Origin: Bacillota bacterium
Lineage (GTDB): Bacteria; Bacillota; Clostridia; Acetivibrionales; DSM-27016
DNA: 64,000 nucleotides
Direction: 5' to 3'
NCBI GenBank assembly: GCA_023390115.1
Contig: JAEWDM010000036.1
Coordinates: 29,144 to 93,143, forward strand
Both the position numbers and the translations under genes were made by a program. The notes beneath the pieces were generated by a model. It was not told the origin of the DNA and made no database searches. It saw nothing but the letters and a program-made list of their open reading frames with translations. This document shows, one piece after another, positions 53,837 through 62,288 of this stretch; position 1 is the stretch's first letter; each line of letters opens with the position of its first letter.

Positions 53837-55129
53837 ATGGCGGCAGAGATCAAAATAGGACTTTTGGGATTTGGAAACGTGGGAACAGGCGTGTATAAAA
53901 TACTGTCGGAAAATGGAGGGGAAATTTTCCACAGGGAAGGCCTTGATTTGAAAGTTGAGAAAGTTTTAGTAAGGGATATAAAAAGGAAAAGGGCTTTGGA
54001 TATGGACAGCTCAATGCTTACCGCCTCTATAGAGGATATAACCGATAATCCCGGAATTTCCATAGTTGCTGAATTTATGGGAGGAGTTGACCCTGCCAGA
54101 GAGTATATACTAAAGGCATTAAAAAATAAAAAGACGGTGGTTACCGCAAATAAAGAGGTTATGGCAAAACACTGGCATGAGCTGGAGAGGGTTGCTCAGG
54201 AAAATGGTGTGGGACTTTATTATGAAGCAAGCGTTGCAGGAGGAATTCCGGTAATAAACTGTGTAAGAGAATCTCTTCAGGCTAATAAGATACGTGAGAT
54301 TATGGGTATTATTAACGGGACGACTAATTATATACTTACCAAGATGTCGGATGATGGAAAGGCATTCAACGATGTGCTTGCCGACGCACAGAGGCTGGGA
54401 TATGCCGAGCCTGATCCGACAGCGGACATTGAATCCTATGACGCGATGTACAAGCTGTCTATCCTGTCCTCAATAGCCTTTCATGCAAGGGTTCACATAA
54501 ACAATGTTTACAGGGAAGGAATTACAGGCATAACGGTGGATGACATAAACTATGGGAAAGAGCTTGGGTATGCCATACGTCTTCTTGCCATAGCAAAAAA
54601 GAGGGGAAATGTTATTGAAACGCGTGTGCATCCTACGTTTATTCCTTTAAACCATCCTCTTGCTGCGGTTAAGGATTCCTTCAATGCGGTATTCATAAAA
54701 GGTGATGCCGTGGGAGAACTGATGCTTTACGGAAGGGGAGCGGGAGATATGCCTACGGGAAGTGCCATTGTTTCGGACATTATAGCTGCCTGCCGTCACA
54801 GGGGCAGGCATAGGTACAGCACCTTTTACAATGAGTCTATGGCTTCGGAGGATATCGTTTTCGACAACAACTGGGAGACTGAATTCTTTGTGCGCCTCAC
54901 CGTAGAGGACAGGCCCGGAGTCCTTGCAAGAATTGCAGGTATATTCGGGAAATATGGAGTGAGCATTGCCTCCGTTATTCAAAAGGGACATAATATGAAA
55001 GAGGTTCCTCTTATATTTGTTACACATATGGCGAAGGAGCTTTCTTTAAAGAATGCCGTGGCGGATATAGCTCTTGGGGCGGATGTTGTAAGAGTGGAAA
55101 ATGTTATTCGTGTGGAGGCAGGGACATAA
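53837..55129 (+). CDS. hom: Homoserine dehydrogenase
   Basis: The 430-aa protein has a Rossmann motif GLLGFGNVGTGVYKIL near residue 7, NKEVMAKHW near 105, the GIINGTTNYILTKM motif near 158, the DIESYDAMYKLSILSS stretch near 200 and a C-terminal ACT domain (VEDRPGVLARIAGIFGKYGV near 356). The ACT domain usually mediates threonine inhibition. It reduces aspartate semialdehyde to homoserine. Its own promoter lies upstream and a palindromic repeat follows. Confidence 0.95.
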   Translation: MAAEIKIGLLGFGNVGTGVYKILSENGGEIFHREGLDLKVEKVLVRDIKRKRALDMDSSMLTASIEDITDNPGISIVAEFMGGVDPAREYILKALKNKKTVVTANKEVMAKHWHELERVAQENGVGLYYEASVAGGIPVINCVRESLQANKIREIMGIINGTTNYILTKMSDDGKAFNDVLADAQRLGYAEPDPTADIESYDAMYKLSILSSIAFHARVHINNVYREGITGITVDDINYGKELGYAIRLLAIAKKRGNVIETRVHPTFIPLNHPLAAVKDSFNAVFIKGDAVGELMLYGRGAGDMPTGSAIVSDIIAACRHRGRHRYSTFYNESMASEDIVFDNNWETEFFVRLTVEDRPGVLARIAGIFGKYGVSIASVIQKGHNMKEVPLIFVTHMAKELSLKNAVADIALGADVVRVENVIRVEAGT

Positions 55130-55138
55130 AGCCTGTGC

Positions 55139-55191
55139 CAGTGCTTTTTAACATAACAAATTTCCGGCAGAAGCTGTGCTGAAAAGCACTG
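55139..55191. repeat. 53-bp palindromic repeat, copy B
   Basis: CAGTGCTTTT (55139-55148) and AAAAGCACTG (55182-55191) form a perfect 10-bp inverted repeat. The loop AACATAACAAATTTCCGG differs from copy A (51666) by single changes. It lies directly after the hom stop codon. Confidence 0.75.
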
Positions 55192-55334
55192 GACAATAAA
55201 GCAGGAGGAAAACTTAAAGGCATATGATTTGTCCCTGGAGTGCCAGTTCTTTTATGTTTGGCATACTATATTAAATGGGTGTATTACTGCTCTGCTTTAA
55301 TATAAGACAGATTATGTGCGATGGGGGAATGTAT

Positions 55335-56435
55335 ATGAAATATTTCTGTATGCCGGCAGATTTTAAAAATTCAACTATAGATGAATATTGTGAAATAAAC
55401 AGAAGGTATAGTGATTCAAAAATAGTTGAGGTCTTCGGACAATTAGCGCCGGATACCGCATTTGGCTCATGCAGGCCGCATAAGGCGCTTCCGAAGGTTG
55501 ATCCCTGTAAGCTGGAGAGCTATATAAAATATTGCAGTGCAAGGGGCATAGAGTTCAATTACGTCATAAATGCCACCTGTATGTCAAATGAAGATGTTAT
55601 GAAGTCGGGCTATAATAAAATAAAGGACTTTCTGCAAATGCTTGAAAGCATCGGAGTTGCTTGGGTTACAATATCTCTTCCGTCCTTAATGGAAATATCA
55701 AAATACATAGCTCCCGGCCTTAAAATAAAGGCTTCAACCGTCTGTCAGATAAATAGCCCTCATAAAGCAAAATTTTATGAGGAGCTTGGGATTAAACGGA
55801 TTGTTATTGATGAAGACGTCTACAGGGAGTTTAATACCCTTAAAAACATAAGAAGTGTTTATAGCGGAGAGCTGGAGGTTATAGCAAATTCCTTTTGCGT
55901 AAATGACTGTCCTTTTAAGATGTTTCATTACAACAGCTTTTCTCACTCCCATATCAATAAGGATGAGTGCTCATACTTTAACTTAAAATGCCAGCAGATT
56001 CATACCGGGGCAGAGAATTATATAAAGCTCAATTGGATAAGGCCCGAGGACATACATTATTATTATGACATAGGGATATTGTATTTTAAAATACAGGGAA
56101 GGACGAATGTATATTCAGGAGACCCGGCAAAAGCGGTAACTCATTATATTGAGGAGCGCTACGACGGGAATTTAATAAGCCTTTTAGAGCTGTTTTCAAC
56201 CGATAGGCCTTTAAGCATTGCAGGATGCAGAATTGACAACTCAAAGCTTGAGGGGTTTCTTGAAAAATTTGCAGAAGCCCCTGGTTTTTGCACTAAGGTG
56301 TGCAGTGAGTGCGGGTATTGCAAGGATTTTGCAGAGAAAAGCATTGATAAAATTGATATTGCCTTTTTTGACATCATGAATATGATGAAAGGCATTGCAC
56401 AGGATAGATTTGTGCAGGAAATAAGCAAGCCGTAA
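55335..56435 (+). CDS. U32-like TIM-barrel protein with Cys clusters
   Basis: The 366-aa protein resembles U32 proteins: MKYFCMPADFKNSTIDEYCE, a central Cys cluster (SFCVNDCPFKMFHYNSFSHS near residue 196, then ECSYFNLKC) and a C-terminal TKVCSECGYCKDF cluster near 320. The Cys pattern recalls the Fe-S-binding UbiU/UbiV group, but identity is weaker than for the TrhP homologue. The start at ATG 55335 follows GGGGGAA. It converges with the ECF transporter operon, so a cofactor or amino-acid role is possible but unproven. Confidence 0.65.
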   Translation: MKYFCMPADFKNSTIDEYCEINRRYSDSKIVEVFGQLAPDTAFGSCRPHKALPKVDPCKLESYIKYCSARGIEFNYVINATCMSNEDVMKSGYNKIKDFLQMLESIGVAWVTISLPSLMEISKYIAPGLKIKASTVCQINSPHKAKFYEELGIKRIVIDEDVYREFNTLKNIRSVYSGELEVIANSFCVNDCPFKMFHYNSFSHSHINKDECSYFNLKCQQIHTGAENYIKLNWIRPEDIHYYYDIGILYFKIQGRTNVYSGDPAKAVTHYIEERYDGNLISLLELFSTDRPLSIAGCRIDNSKLEGFLEKFAEAPGFCTKVCSECGYCKDFAEKSIDKIDIAFFDIMNMMKGIAQDRFVQEISKP

Positions 56436-56457
56436 AAAGCGCAAAGCGGGAGGCATT

Positions 56458-57960
56458 TCAAACACAAAGGGAATCGGAGGCGATTCCCAGCTCTTTGGAG
56501 GTATTTGCAAAAAATGTTATAACCTTTTTTTCTCCCAGATCATCAATGGGATAATTATCTATGACGCGTCCATTCTCAAAATGAAGCACATGAGTACAGC
56601 TCCTGAGTATCAGCTCAAGGTCATGAGAGATAATAAACAAGGTTTTTCCCATCTGCTGAAGCTGCTTCAAATTATCGGATACCTGCTGCATATGCTTAAA
56701 ATCCAGTCCGCTTGTAGGTTCATCGAACAAAATAAATTCTTTCTGGGATGCCACGGCACTTGCTATTGCTACTCTCTGCTTCTGTCCTCCCGACAATGAC
56801 ATTGGATGCAAATCCTTAAATGTTAAAAGATCAAGACTGTTAAGAATACTTTCTGCCATTTGAGTATCCTCCTTGTCCATGCTTAAAAGAATCTCATCGA
56901 GCACGCTTTCCGTAAAAAGCTGGTGATTTACGTCTTGCATTACCATATAAAAGTGCTTCAGCCTGTTTTTTCCCGTATAGCCTTTCTCTCGGACAGACAT
57001 AATGCCCTTGCAGCTTTTTTCCAATCCGCAAAGGCACCGTGCAAAGGTGGACTTCCCGGCTCCATTGTGGCCTATGACGGCAATAATACCGCCTTCAGGA
57101 ACTGACAGGTCCTGTATGTTGATGGCGGGGCGTTGGTTTTTGTATGAAAATACAAAGCCCGAAAGTGATAAATAGCCCTGCTTGGTAGAGAAAGCGCCTT
57201 TGCATTTTGACAAGCTCTCCAGAAAAAGGCTTCTAAGCCCCATGCCGGAAAGCTTTGACAAGCTCATTGCCTTCATTTGCCTGGGAGTAAACTCCTCCTC
57301 TATCCTGCCGTCTTTCATATATAAAATACGGTCGGCAAGCTCACGAAGAAAATACAGGCGGTGCTCAGCTATGATGATTGTTTTACCCTTGAGTTTCCAC
57401 AGGCCTATAAGCCTCCGCAGGTCTTCGATTGAAGAAGCGTCAAGGTTTGAAGAGGGCTCGTCAAGCACGAAGATATCAGGATGGCAGGTTGAGACAGAGG
57501 CACAGGCAATTTTCTGCTTCTCGCCCCCCGACAGCTTAAAAATGCTTCTGCCCATCAGAGCCTCGATCCTAAAATCAGAAATCGTTTCGTCTATCCTCCT
57601 CATTATTTCCTCTATGGGCAGGCCCATGTTTTCACACCCGAAGGCAAGCTCGCTTGTGGTATCAACATTAAAAAATTGTGAACGGGGATTCTGAAAAACC
57701 GATCCCACCATTTTTGCTGTCTCATAGATAGGGAGCTTATTAACCTGGCGGCCCTTAATCATTACCTCTCCCGTAAGAGATCCTTCATAATAGTTGGGGA
57801 TGAGCCCGTTTATCAGCCTTGTAAGAGTGGTTTTTCCACAGCCCGATTCTCCGCATAACAAAACCAGCTCTCCGTCCCGGATGGTCAGGTTAATATTATG
57901 CAGCCCGTTTTCCTTGCAGCCCTGTGTATATGAAAAGGAAATATTCTTTAATTCAATCAT
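56458..57960 (-). CDS. ECF transporter ATPase with two fused ABC domains
   Basis: The 500-aa protein has two complete ABC domains. The first has Walker A GESGCGKTT and signature LSGGEKQK; the second has GHNGAGKST and LSGGQKQR. It fuses the EcfA1 and EcfA2 roles. It powers the EcfT/S-component pair encoded just upstream. The start at 57960 is preferred because AAAGGATG is nine bases upstream; 57972 is the alternative. Confidence 0.9.
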   Translation of the reverse strand: MIELKNISFSYTQGCKENGLHNINLTIRDGELVLLCGESGCGKTTLTRLINGLIPNYYEGSLTGEVMIKGRQVNKLPIYETAKMVGSVFQNPRSQFFNVDTTSELAFGCENMGLPIEEIMRRIDETISDFRIEALMGRSIFKLSGGEKQKIACASVSTCHPDIFVLDEPSSNLDASSIEDLRRLIGLWKLKGKTIIIAEHRLYFLRELADRILYMKDGRIEEEFTPRQMKAMSLSKLSGMGLRSLFLESLSKCKGAFSTKQGYLSLSGFVFSYKNQRPAINIQDLSVPEGGIIAVIGHNGAGKSTFARCLCGLEKSCKGIMSVREKGYTGKNRLKHFYMVMQDVNHQLFTESVLDEILLSMDKEDTQMAESILNSLDLLTFKDLHPMSLSGGQKQRVAIASAVASQKEFILFDEPTSGLDFKHMQQVSDNLKQLQQMGKTLFIISHDLELILRSCTHVLHFENGRVIDNYPIDDLGEKKVITFFANTSKELGIASDSLCV

Positions 57961-57976
57961 TTTCTGCCACATCCTT

Positions 57977-58702
57977 TTAATTCATAGTAAACGCTATAAA
58001 GATTAATATTCCGATTATTGATATTGCAATATCCTGCACTCCAAACCCAATTTCACATACATTTGTCCTTTTGACAGGTCCTCCAAGGCCTCTGGTTAAT
58101 GACGCCGCCGACAGCTCGTCTCCTATTTTGACGGTAGACATAAGAAGCGGGACCATTCTGTATTCAAGCATTGCCACAGGATTTTTAAAGATCCTGCCTG
58201 ACTCCAGACTGATTCCACGCATCCTCATGGCATCACCTATAGCATAGGCTTCCTCTGCTATAGTGGGGAAAAAACGGAACATGACCGATATGGGGATAAT
58301 TATTTTCTGCGGTACGTGCATACGCTCCATGGATGCCACAAATTCACTGACAGTTGTTGTTGTAACCAGATAATACCCCATTATCAATCCCGGCATCATT
58401 CTGTACAGCGTCGCCGATACCATTACGACAAAAAGATTAAGTATTCCATGAGTGGCGGGAACCACAAGCTCATTTAATACGACTGCAACTGTATATGCAA
58501 GAGTACAATACATACCTGATTTTATTTTATTGCTGGCAAACAAAAGGGATAAAGGTATAGCGGCTAAAGCCGCCATTAAATACCATACATTTCCGCTGAA
58601 TGCACCCGCGTTAGCAATAAATGTAATAAGAAGCTTGGTCCTGGGGTCAAGCCTAAGGTATTTGTGGGAAGCACCTGTGCTTTGTAGAAGTCCGGCTTGC
58701 AT
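57977..58702 (-). CDS. ECF transporter transmembrane subunit EcfT
   Basis: The 241-aa membrane protein belongs to the CbiQ/EcfT family, with about five or six segments and the coupling motif near SVMFRFFPTIAEEAYAIGDA and MRMRGI. Its ATG overlaps the stop of the S-component gene by one base, and it sits 17 bp before the ATPase gene. Confidence 0.9.
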   Translation of the reverse strand: MQAGLLQSTGASHKYLRLDPRTKLLITFIANAGAFSGNVWYLMAALAAIPLSLLFASNKIKSGMYCTLAYTVAVVLNELVVPATHGILNLFVVMVSATLYRMMPGLIMGYYLVTTTTVSEFVASMERMHVPQKIIIPISVMFRFFPTIAEEAYAIGDAMRMRGISLESGRIFKNPVAMLEYRMVPLLMSTVKIGDELSAASLTRGLGGPVKRTNVCEIGFGVQDIAISIIGILIFIAFTMN

Positions 58703-59283
58703 TACACAATACCTGCTTTCTGAAAGTGTTTTTTAAGAATTGCTTTGCCTAAGAAGGCTCCTGCAATACCTGAGGCAAATGCTGCAAAAAATATGGCAAC
58801 TGCGGCCCAGTCAGGGGCTATGGCAAAAATTGCATTTGTGTATTCATCCCCCATGCTGTTGCGGATATATTCCATATAGCTGTCACGCATGATCCACATA
58901 GGGAGCATGGCACCCATTAACCACATGCTGAAAATTCCGTAGCCTAATACAGAATGCTTAAAGCTTTGGTATTTGCCGGACTTAAGAACCAAATCAGCCA
59001 GAAATCCGAATACCAGCGCCGTTACGATAGGTAACCATGTATGGCCTGTTGCAAACATGATAATACCAAGAACTACAGCCATAATAGTTACCATACCAAA
59101 TTTTTTAGCCTTTGTCAGAAAAAGCATGAACGGTATTCCTGTTATCATAGGGGCATAAGCGGGAAGAAAAATAAATAAAATCGGTATGTATCCCAGCATG
59201 CCGCATGCAAATAAAATAACAAAATAAATCGCAGTAAATATTCCGACGTTGATCAAGTCTTTTGCCTGTAATTTGTTGTCCAT
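58702..59283 (-). CDS. MptD-family ECF substrate-binding subunit
   Basis: The 193-aa protein has about five or six membrane segments and starts MDNKLQAKDLINVGIFTAIY, a typical S-component. It resembles the MptD/Trep_Strep family, substrate unknown. The start at 59283 follows GGGGGG on this strand. An operator-like palindrome lies 34 bp upstream. Confidence 0.85.
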   Translation of the reverse strand: MDNKLQAKDLINVGIFTAIYFVILFACGMLGYIPILFIFLPAYAPMITGIPFMLFLTKAKKFGMVTIMAVVLGIIMFATGHTWLPIVTALVFGFLADLVLKSGKYQSFKHSVLGYGIFSMWLMGAMLPMWIMRDSYMEYIRNSMGDEYTNAIFAIAPDWAAVAIFFAAFASGIAGAFLGKAILKKHFQKAGIV

Positions 59284-59589
59284 AGAATAGCCCCCCATTT
59301 AATATATAATTTAAATAGTTAGAAATGACTAACTTTGATGTTTAATAAAAGTGCCTTACGGCACTAATAAACATATAATATTTAACAAAACAGAATTATA
59401 CCAAGGCGACAGGGAATTATCTGCTCCATTTGGACGAAAAAGGCTCTGTTTAGACATTTTTTATATTTATAGGGAGACACATTCCATTAGCGGGTGCAAT
59501 ATGGATAAAATTTAAGCTTGGTTTAAGTTTCCAAATATAAGCTAATATTACAGGGGCTAATAAATAGAATATAATTAGGGAGTATTTGT
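59284..59589. promoter_or_regulatory. Divergent control region: ECF operon and carbohydrate-binding remnant
   Basis: Left: AGTTAG-AAATGA-CTAACT (59317-59334), an operator-like palindrome, and a hairpin AGTGCC-TTAC-GGCACT (59350-59365). Right: two TTTAAG repeats exactly 11 bp apart (59511-59516, 59522-59527), as expected for a tandem OmpR-family binding site, and TATAAT at 59570-59575. Confidence 0.5.
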
Positions 59590-59997
59590 ATGGGAAAAAA
59601 GTATTTTTTAAGCGTATTGTCCGGCGGTTACAATTACGGCAGGGGGGGAAGCAGCAGCGCATCCACAACCAGTACCTCCACCCAGTGCTCCGTTATGCTG
59701 GGAAGCGCATCGGCAAATTCTGTTATAAGAATTGTTCAGGGCAGTACTGAGATTCTTAACTTTACGACAAGCAGAGCCTATGAGGCTATGCTGTTTACAT
59801 CTCCTCAGCTTGCATTGAACACAAGCTATACAGTATATATAAACGGAGTACAATCAACCAGCTTTACCACAAGCTCGGTATTTACCAATGCGGGAGGCGG
59901 AAACAGTCAAAATCCGGGGGGCCGCGCTGATAAAAAATTTACCGGCAGGAAAAATGGGATACAGATCTTTAAAGGGTTATGTATCCCATTGGGCTAA
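59590..59997 (+). pseudogene. Truncated carbohydrate-binding protein remnant (Pfam 14262-like C-terminus)
   Basis: The 135-aa ORF keeps a normal ribosome binding site and start (MGKKYFLSVL) but then jumps to a C-terminal beta-rich segment (SVIRIVQGSTEILNFTTSRA, then SYTVYINGVQSTSFTTSSVF) like the end of Cthe_2159-type carbohydrate-binding proteins. It lacks a signal peptide and most of the expected protein. The tail after NPGG looks like read-through into former intergenic sequence. An in-frame internal deletion is the simplest explanation. Confidence 0.65.
59949..59990 (-). terminator. Terminator of the response regulator/kinase unit
   Basis: On the reverse strand TGGGATAC pairs with GTATCCCA around an 18-nt loop, followed by TTTTTCC. 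Confidence 0.65.
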
Positions 59998-60019
59998 ACG
60001 CATATATCTGATTGGGAGC

Positions 60020-60585
60020 TTATTGGGCGGGCAGCTCTATAGTAAACGTGGTCCTTTGGTTCAAAATGCTTTTAACGGAGATTTTGCCTCCGTGCTGTTG
60101 AACGATGGTTTTGGCAATAGATAGCCCCAGCCCATTTTGTGAGGTATAGCAGGTCGTTTGTCAGCTTGGTCATTCTCTCAATTTCAGATTTTACATAATG
60201 AATCCATTTCAGATAATCCGCTATTTGTATTTTTGGATAAAGCCAACTCTTTGGCTGCCTCGTAAAACTCCCTTTCAGCATTGAATGCGGATGAAACCGA
60301 TTGTATAGCAAATGAGGAGTCTGTAAAAAAGGTAAAGCAAACCGACTGATCCCATAGCGGAGGGGGCGGCTTCATCTTATCTCCGGATGGAGGGGGAATA
60401 GAAGAAGGAGAGGGCGGAGGATAATTTGAAAAAGCGAATCCGGCTATTTTATGCATTTCGTCCTCAATATCTGAGCGAATTGTATTATATAAAATTAAAT
60501 ATATGGATATAAAGGCTATGAGCATCATTATAGAAATAATTATTAAGTTCAGCAGCAGAAATTTATTTCTAAGCTTTTTAAACAT
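60020..60585 (-). pseudogene. Histidine kinase remnant with internal deletions
   Basis: The start MFKKLRNKFLLLNLIIISIM encodes a membrane segment and a short sensor domain with a Pro/Ser-rich run. After SGLSE the frame shifts; the next frame reads YLKWIHYVKSEIERMTKLTN and DLLYLTK, and a third frame reads GLGLSIAKTIVQQHGGKISV and TIELPAQ before the stop at 60020. The H-box and most of the ATP-binding domain (N-box onward) are missing. It is a non-functional OmpR-type partner kinase of the adjacent regulator. Confidence 0.88.
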
Positions 60586-61262
60586 TTGGTTTTTATCCCC
60601 CAAAACAACCCCACACCGCGGACTGTATGTATTATAACCTCAGAATCAAGAAAGGAAAGCTTTTTTCGCAGGAAGGAAATATATACCTCAACATGATTAT
60701 GCTCCACCTCGGAATCATACCCCCATATTTTTTCAATAGTCCGCTCCTTGGAGGTGCTTACGTTTTTTCTCAAGATAAGAAATTCAAGAAGCTTGCTTTC
60801 TTTCAATGTAAGCCTTACCTCTCTGCATCCCTTAGACAGCTTGAGATTTGTTGTGTTAAGCTCAATATCTTTATATTTTAAAGCACCGTTTGGCAAGATT
60901 TCGTTTTTCCGACGCGACAGTGCACGTACCCGCGCCAGAAGCTCTTCTATAGCAAAGGGCTTTGCCAGGTAATCATCGGCGCCGCTGTCTAAGCCTGTCA
61001 CCTTGTCTGAAATCTCTCCTTTGGCACTTAGGAGTATAATGGGTAAATCAATACCCTCTTTGCGTATGCTTTTTAATACGCTTATGCCATCCGTTTTAGG
61101 CAGCATTATATCCAATATCATTAAGTCGTAAATATTACTCAGGGCATTGTCGAGTCCGGATTCTCCATCACTTACTGTATCGACGGAATAACAGTGCTTT
61201 TTTAATATTTGTGCCAGGGCCTCTCCGAGATGAAGCTCATCCTCTACGATTAAAATCCGCAT
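60549..61262 (-). CDS. OmpR-family response regulator
   Basis: The 237-aa protein has a receiver domain (ILIVEDELHLGEALAQILKK; Asp in MILDIMLPKTDG, Lys in LAKPFAIEEL) and a winged helix ending in IHTVRGVG. The last 20 residues (LFWGIKTKCLKSLEINFCC) are unusual and look shifted: another frame gives CFGG and a stop, a normal family end. A 1-2 base indel just after RGVG is likely. The DNA-binding part is otherwise intact. Start 61262 follows GGGAGGTC. The TTTAAG repeats at 59511 may be its target. Confidence 0.85.
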   Translation of the reverse strand: MRILIVEDELHLGEALAQILKKHCYSVDTVSDGESGLDNALSNIYDLMILDIMLPKTDGISVLKSIRKEGIDLPIILLSAKGEISDKVTGLDSGADDYLAKPFAIEELLARVRALSRRKNEILPNGALKYKDIELNTTNLKLSKGCREVRLTLKESKLLEFLILRKNVSTSKERTIEKIWGYDSEVEHNHVEVYISFLRKKLSFLDSEVIIHTVRGVGLFWGIKTKCLKSLEINFCC

Positions 61263-61282
61263 AATGACCTCCCTGTTATAAT

Positions 61283-61449
61283 TTGAGAATATATCTTATG
61301 GAAGTAAAGGCGGAAAAAAGCATACCAGTATGGCTGTCTAGAATTCTTTCCGAAAATAAGGTATTCAGCACCGGATTCTTAAAGTACGGAGCCGAGCACC
61401 AGAGAAGACTTTGCAATGTGCGCCGGCGGAAAGGGGGAGAGGATCATCC
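61283..61449 (+). pseudogene. C-terminal fragment of a VTC-domain polyphosphate polymerase
   Basis: The segment LMEVKAEKSIPVWLSRILSE followed by NKVFSTGFLKYGAEHQ matches the end of bacterial VTC-domain proteins (usually ME-K-P-PLWL-R-LSE-I-P-SFSKYG). The other 180 or so N-terminal residues are absent: TATAAT at 61277-61282 is followed almost at once by the C-terminal codons. It is a deletion remnant. Confidence 0.75.
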
Positions 61450-62031
61450 ATGCTTGAAAACATATTTAACACAGCGGGCAATTCTTCAGTCACAGTAAGC
61501 AACGCATTATTAACAATAGGAATTTCCTTTATTTTAGGTATGGCCATTAGTCTGGTATATATGAAGACATGCAGTAATATTGCCACAGCATTTGGCCTGG
61601 TGGGCGCATTTTCCATCATCCGATTCAGAAGCGCGCCTGGAGATCCGAAGGATATTTCGTACATACTTTTCGCAATGGCTGCAGGGCTTGCATGCGGCGT
61701 AGGACTTTTTACATATGCCGCACTTTTTACTGTTATTCTTTGCTTACTGATGCTGGCTCTCAGCCGGTTTAAATTTGGTGCTAGAAAGACATCTCAGAAG
61801 CTCCTTAAAATAACCATTCCCGAGGATTTGGACTACGAAGGGGCATTCGATGATGTTCTTATGAAATTTACCACAGATTATAATCTTATACGCGTAAAGA
61901 CTACCGATCTGGGAATTCTTTATGAGCTTGTCTATACTGTCGTAACAGATAGCCGCATGAAGCAGAAAGAATTTATAGATGCCCTCCGCTGCAGAAACGG
62001 CAATTTGAATATAACCTTATCAATGCGTTAA
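61450..62031 (+). CDS. DUF4956 membrane protein
   Basis: The 193-aa protein has about four membrane segments in residues 15-125, the conserved GLVGAFSIIRFRSAPGDPKD (residues 49-68), and a C-terminal soluble part of about 75 residues. DUF4956 genes usually lie beside VTC-domain, CotH-like and carbohydrate-binding genes. The start ATG 61450 follows AAGGGGGAGAGG. It appears intact although the partner genes have decayed. Confidence 0.85.
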   Translation: MLENIFNTAGNSSVTVSNALLTIGISFILGMAISLVYMKTCSNIATAFGLVGAFSIIRFRSAPGDPKDISYILFAMAAGLACGVGLFTYAALFTVILCLLMLALSRFKFGARKTSQKLLKITIPEDLDYEGAFDDVLMKFTTDYNLIRVKTTDLGILYELVYTVVTDSRMKQKEFIDALRCRNGNLNITLSMR

Positions 62032-62288
62032 GATATGGGAGAATATTAATATTTTAAAAAAGAAATGCGACATAGTAGCTGTATTCCCGCACGTTATATA
62101 TTTATTGGAATTTGCGATGTGCTTTTATTAACACGCTTTAATACGCATACGGACTTTGCTGATGCTTGACTTGGGTGTCTTGACAACGTCCGTATACAGT
62201 ATTATTATAATATAATAGTAATCATATATGAATTATAGATATTATGTTGAAACGGTTATAAATTCACAATAAAAAGGAAGAATATATA
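62032..62288. promoter_or_regulatory. Promoter region of the trans-sulfuration gene
   Basis: TTGACA (62180-62185), 17 bp and TATTAT (62203-62208) make a good promoter. ATACGGAC (62147-62154) and GTCCGTAT (62188-62195) are a perfect 8-bp inverted repeat whose right arm lies in the spacer, operator-like. No SAM riboswitch or T-box core is visible. Confidence 0.5.

Noticed and set aside
62032..62288. Possible SAM riboswitch or T-box before the trans-sulfuration gene
   Set aside because: The conserved cores of these leaders are not present; only a promoter and a small inverted repeat can be supported.
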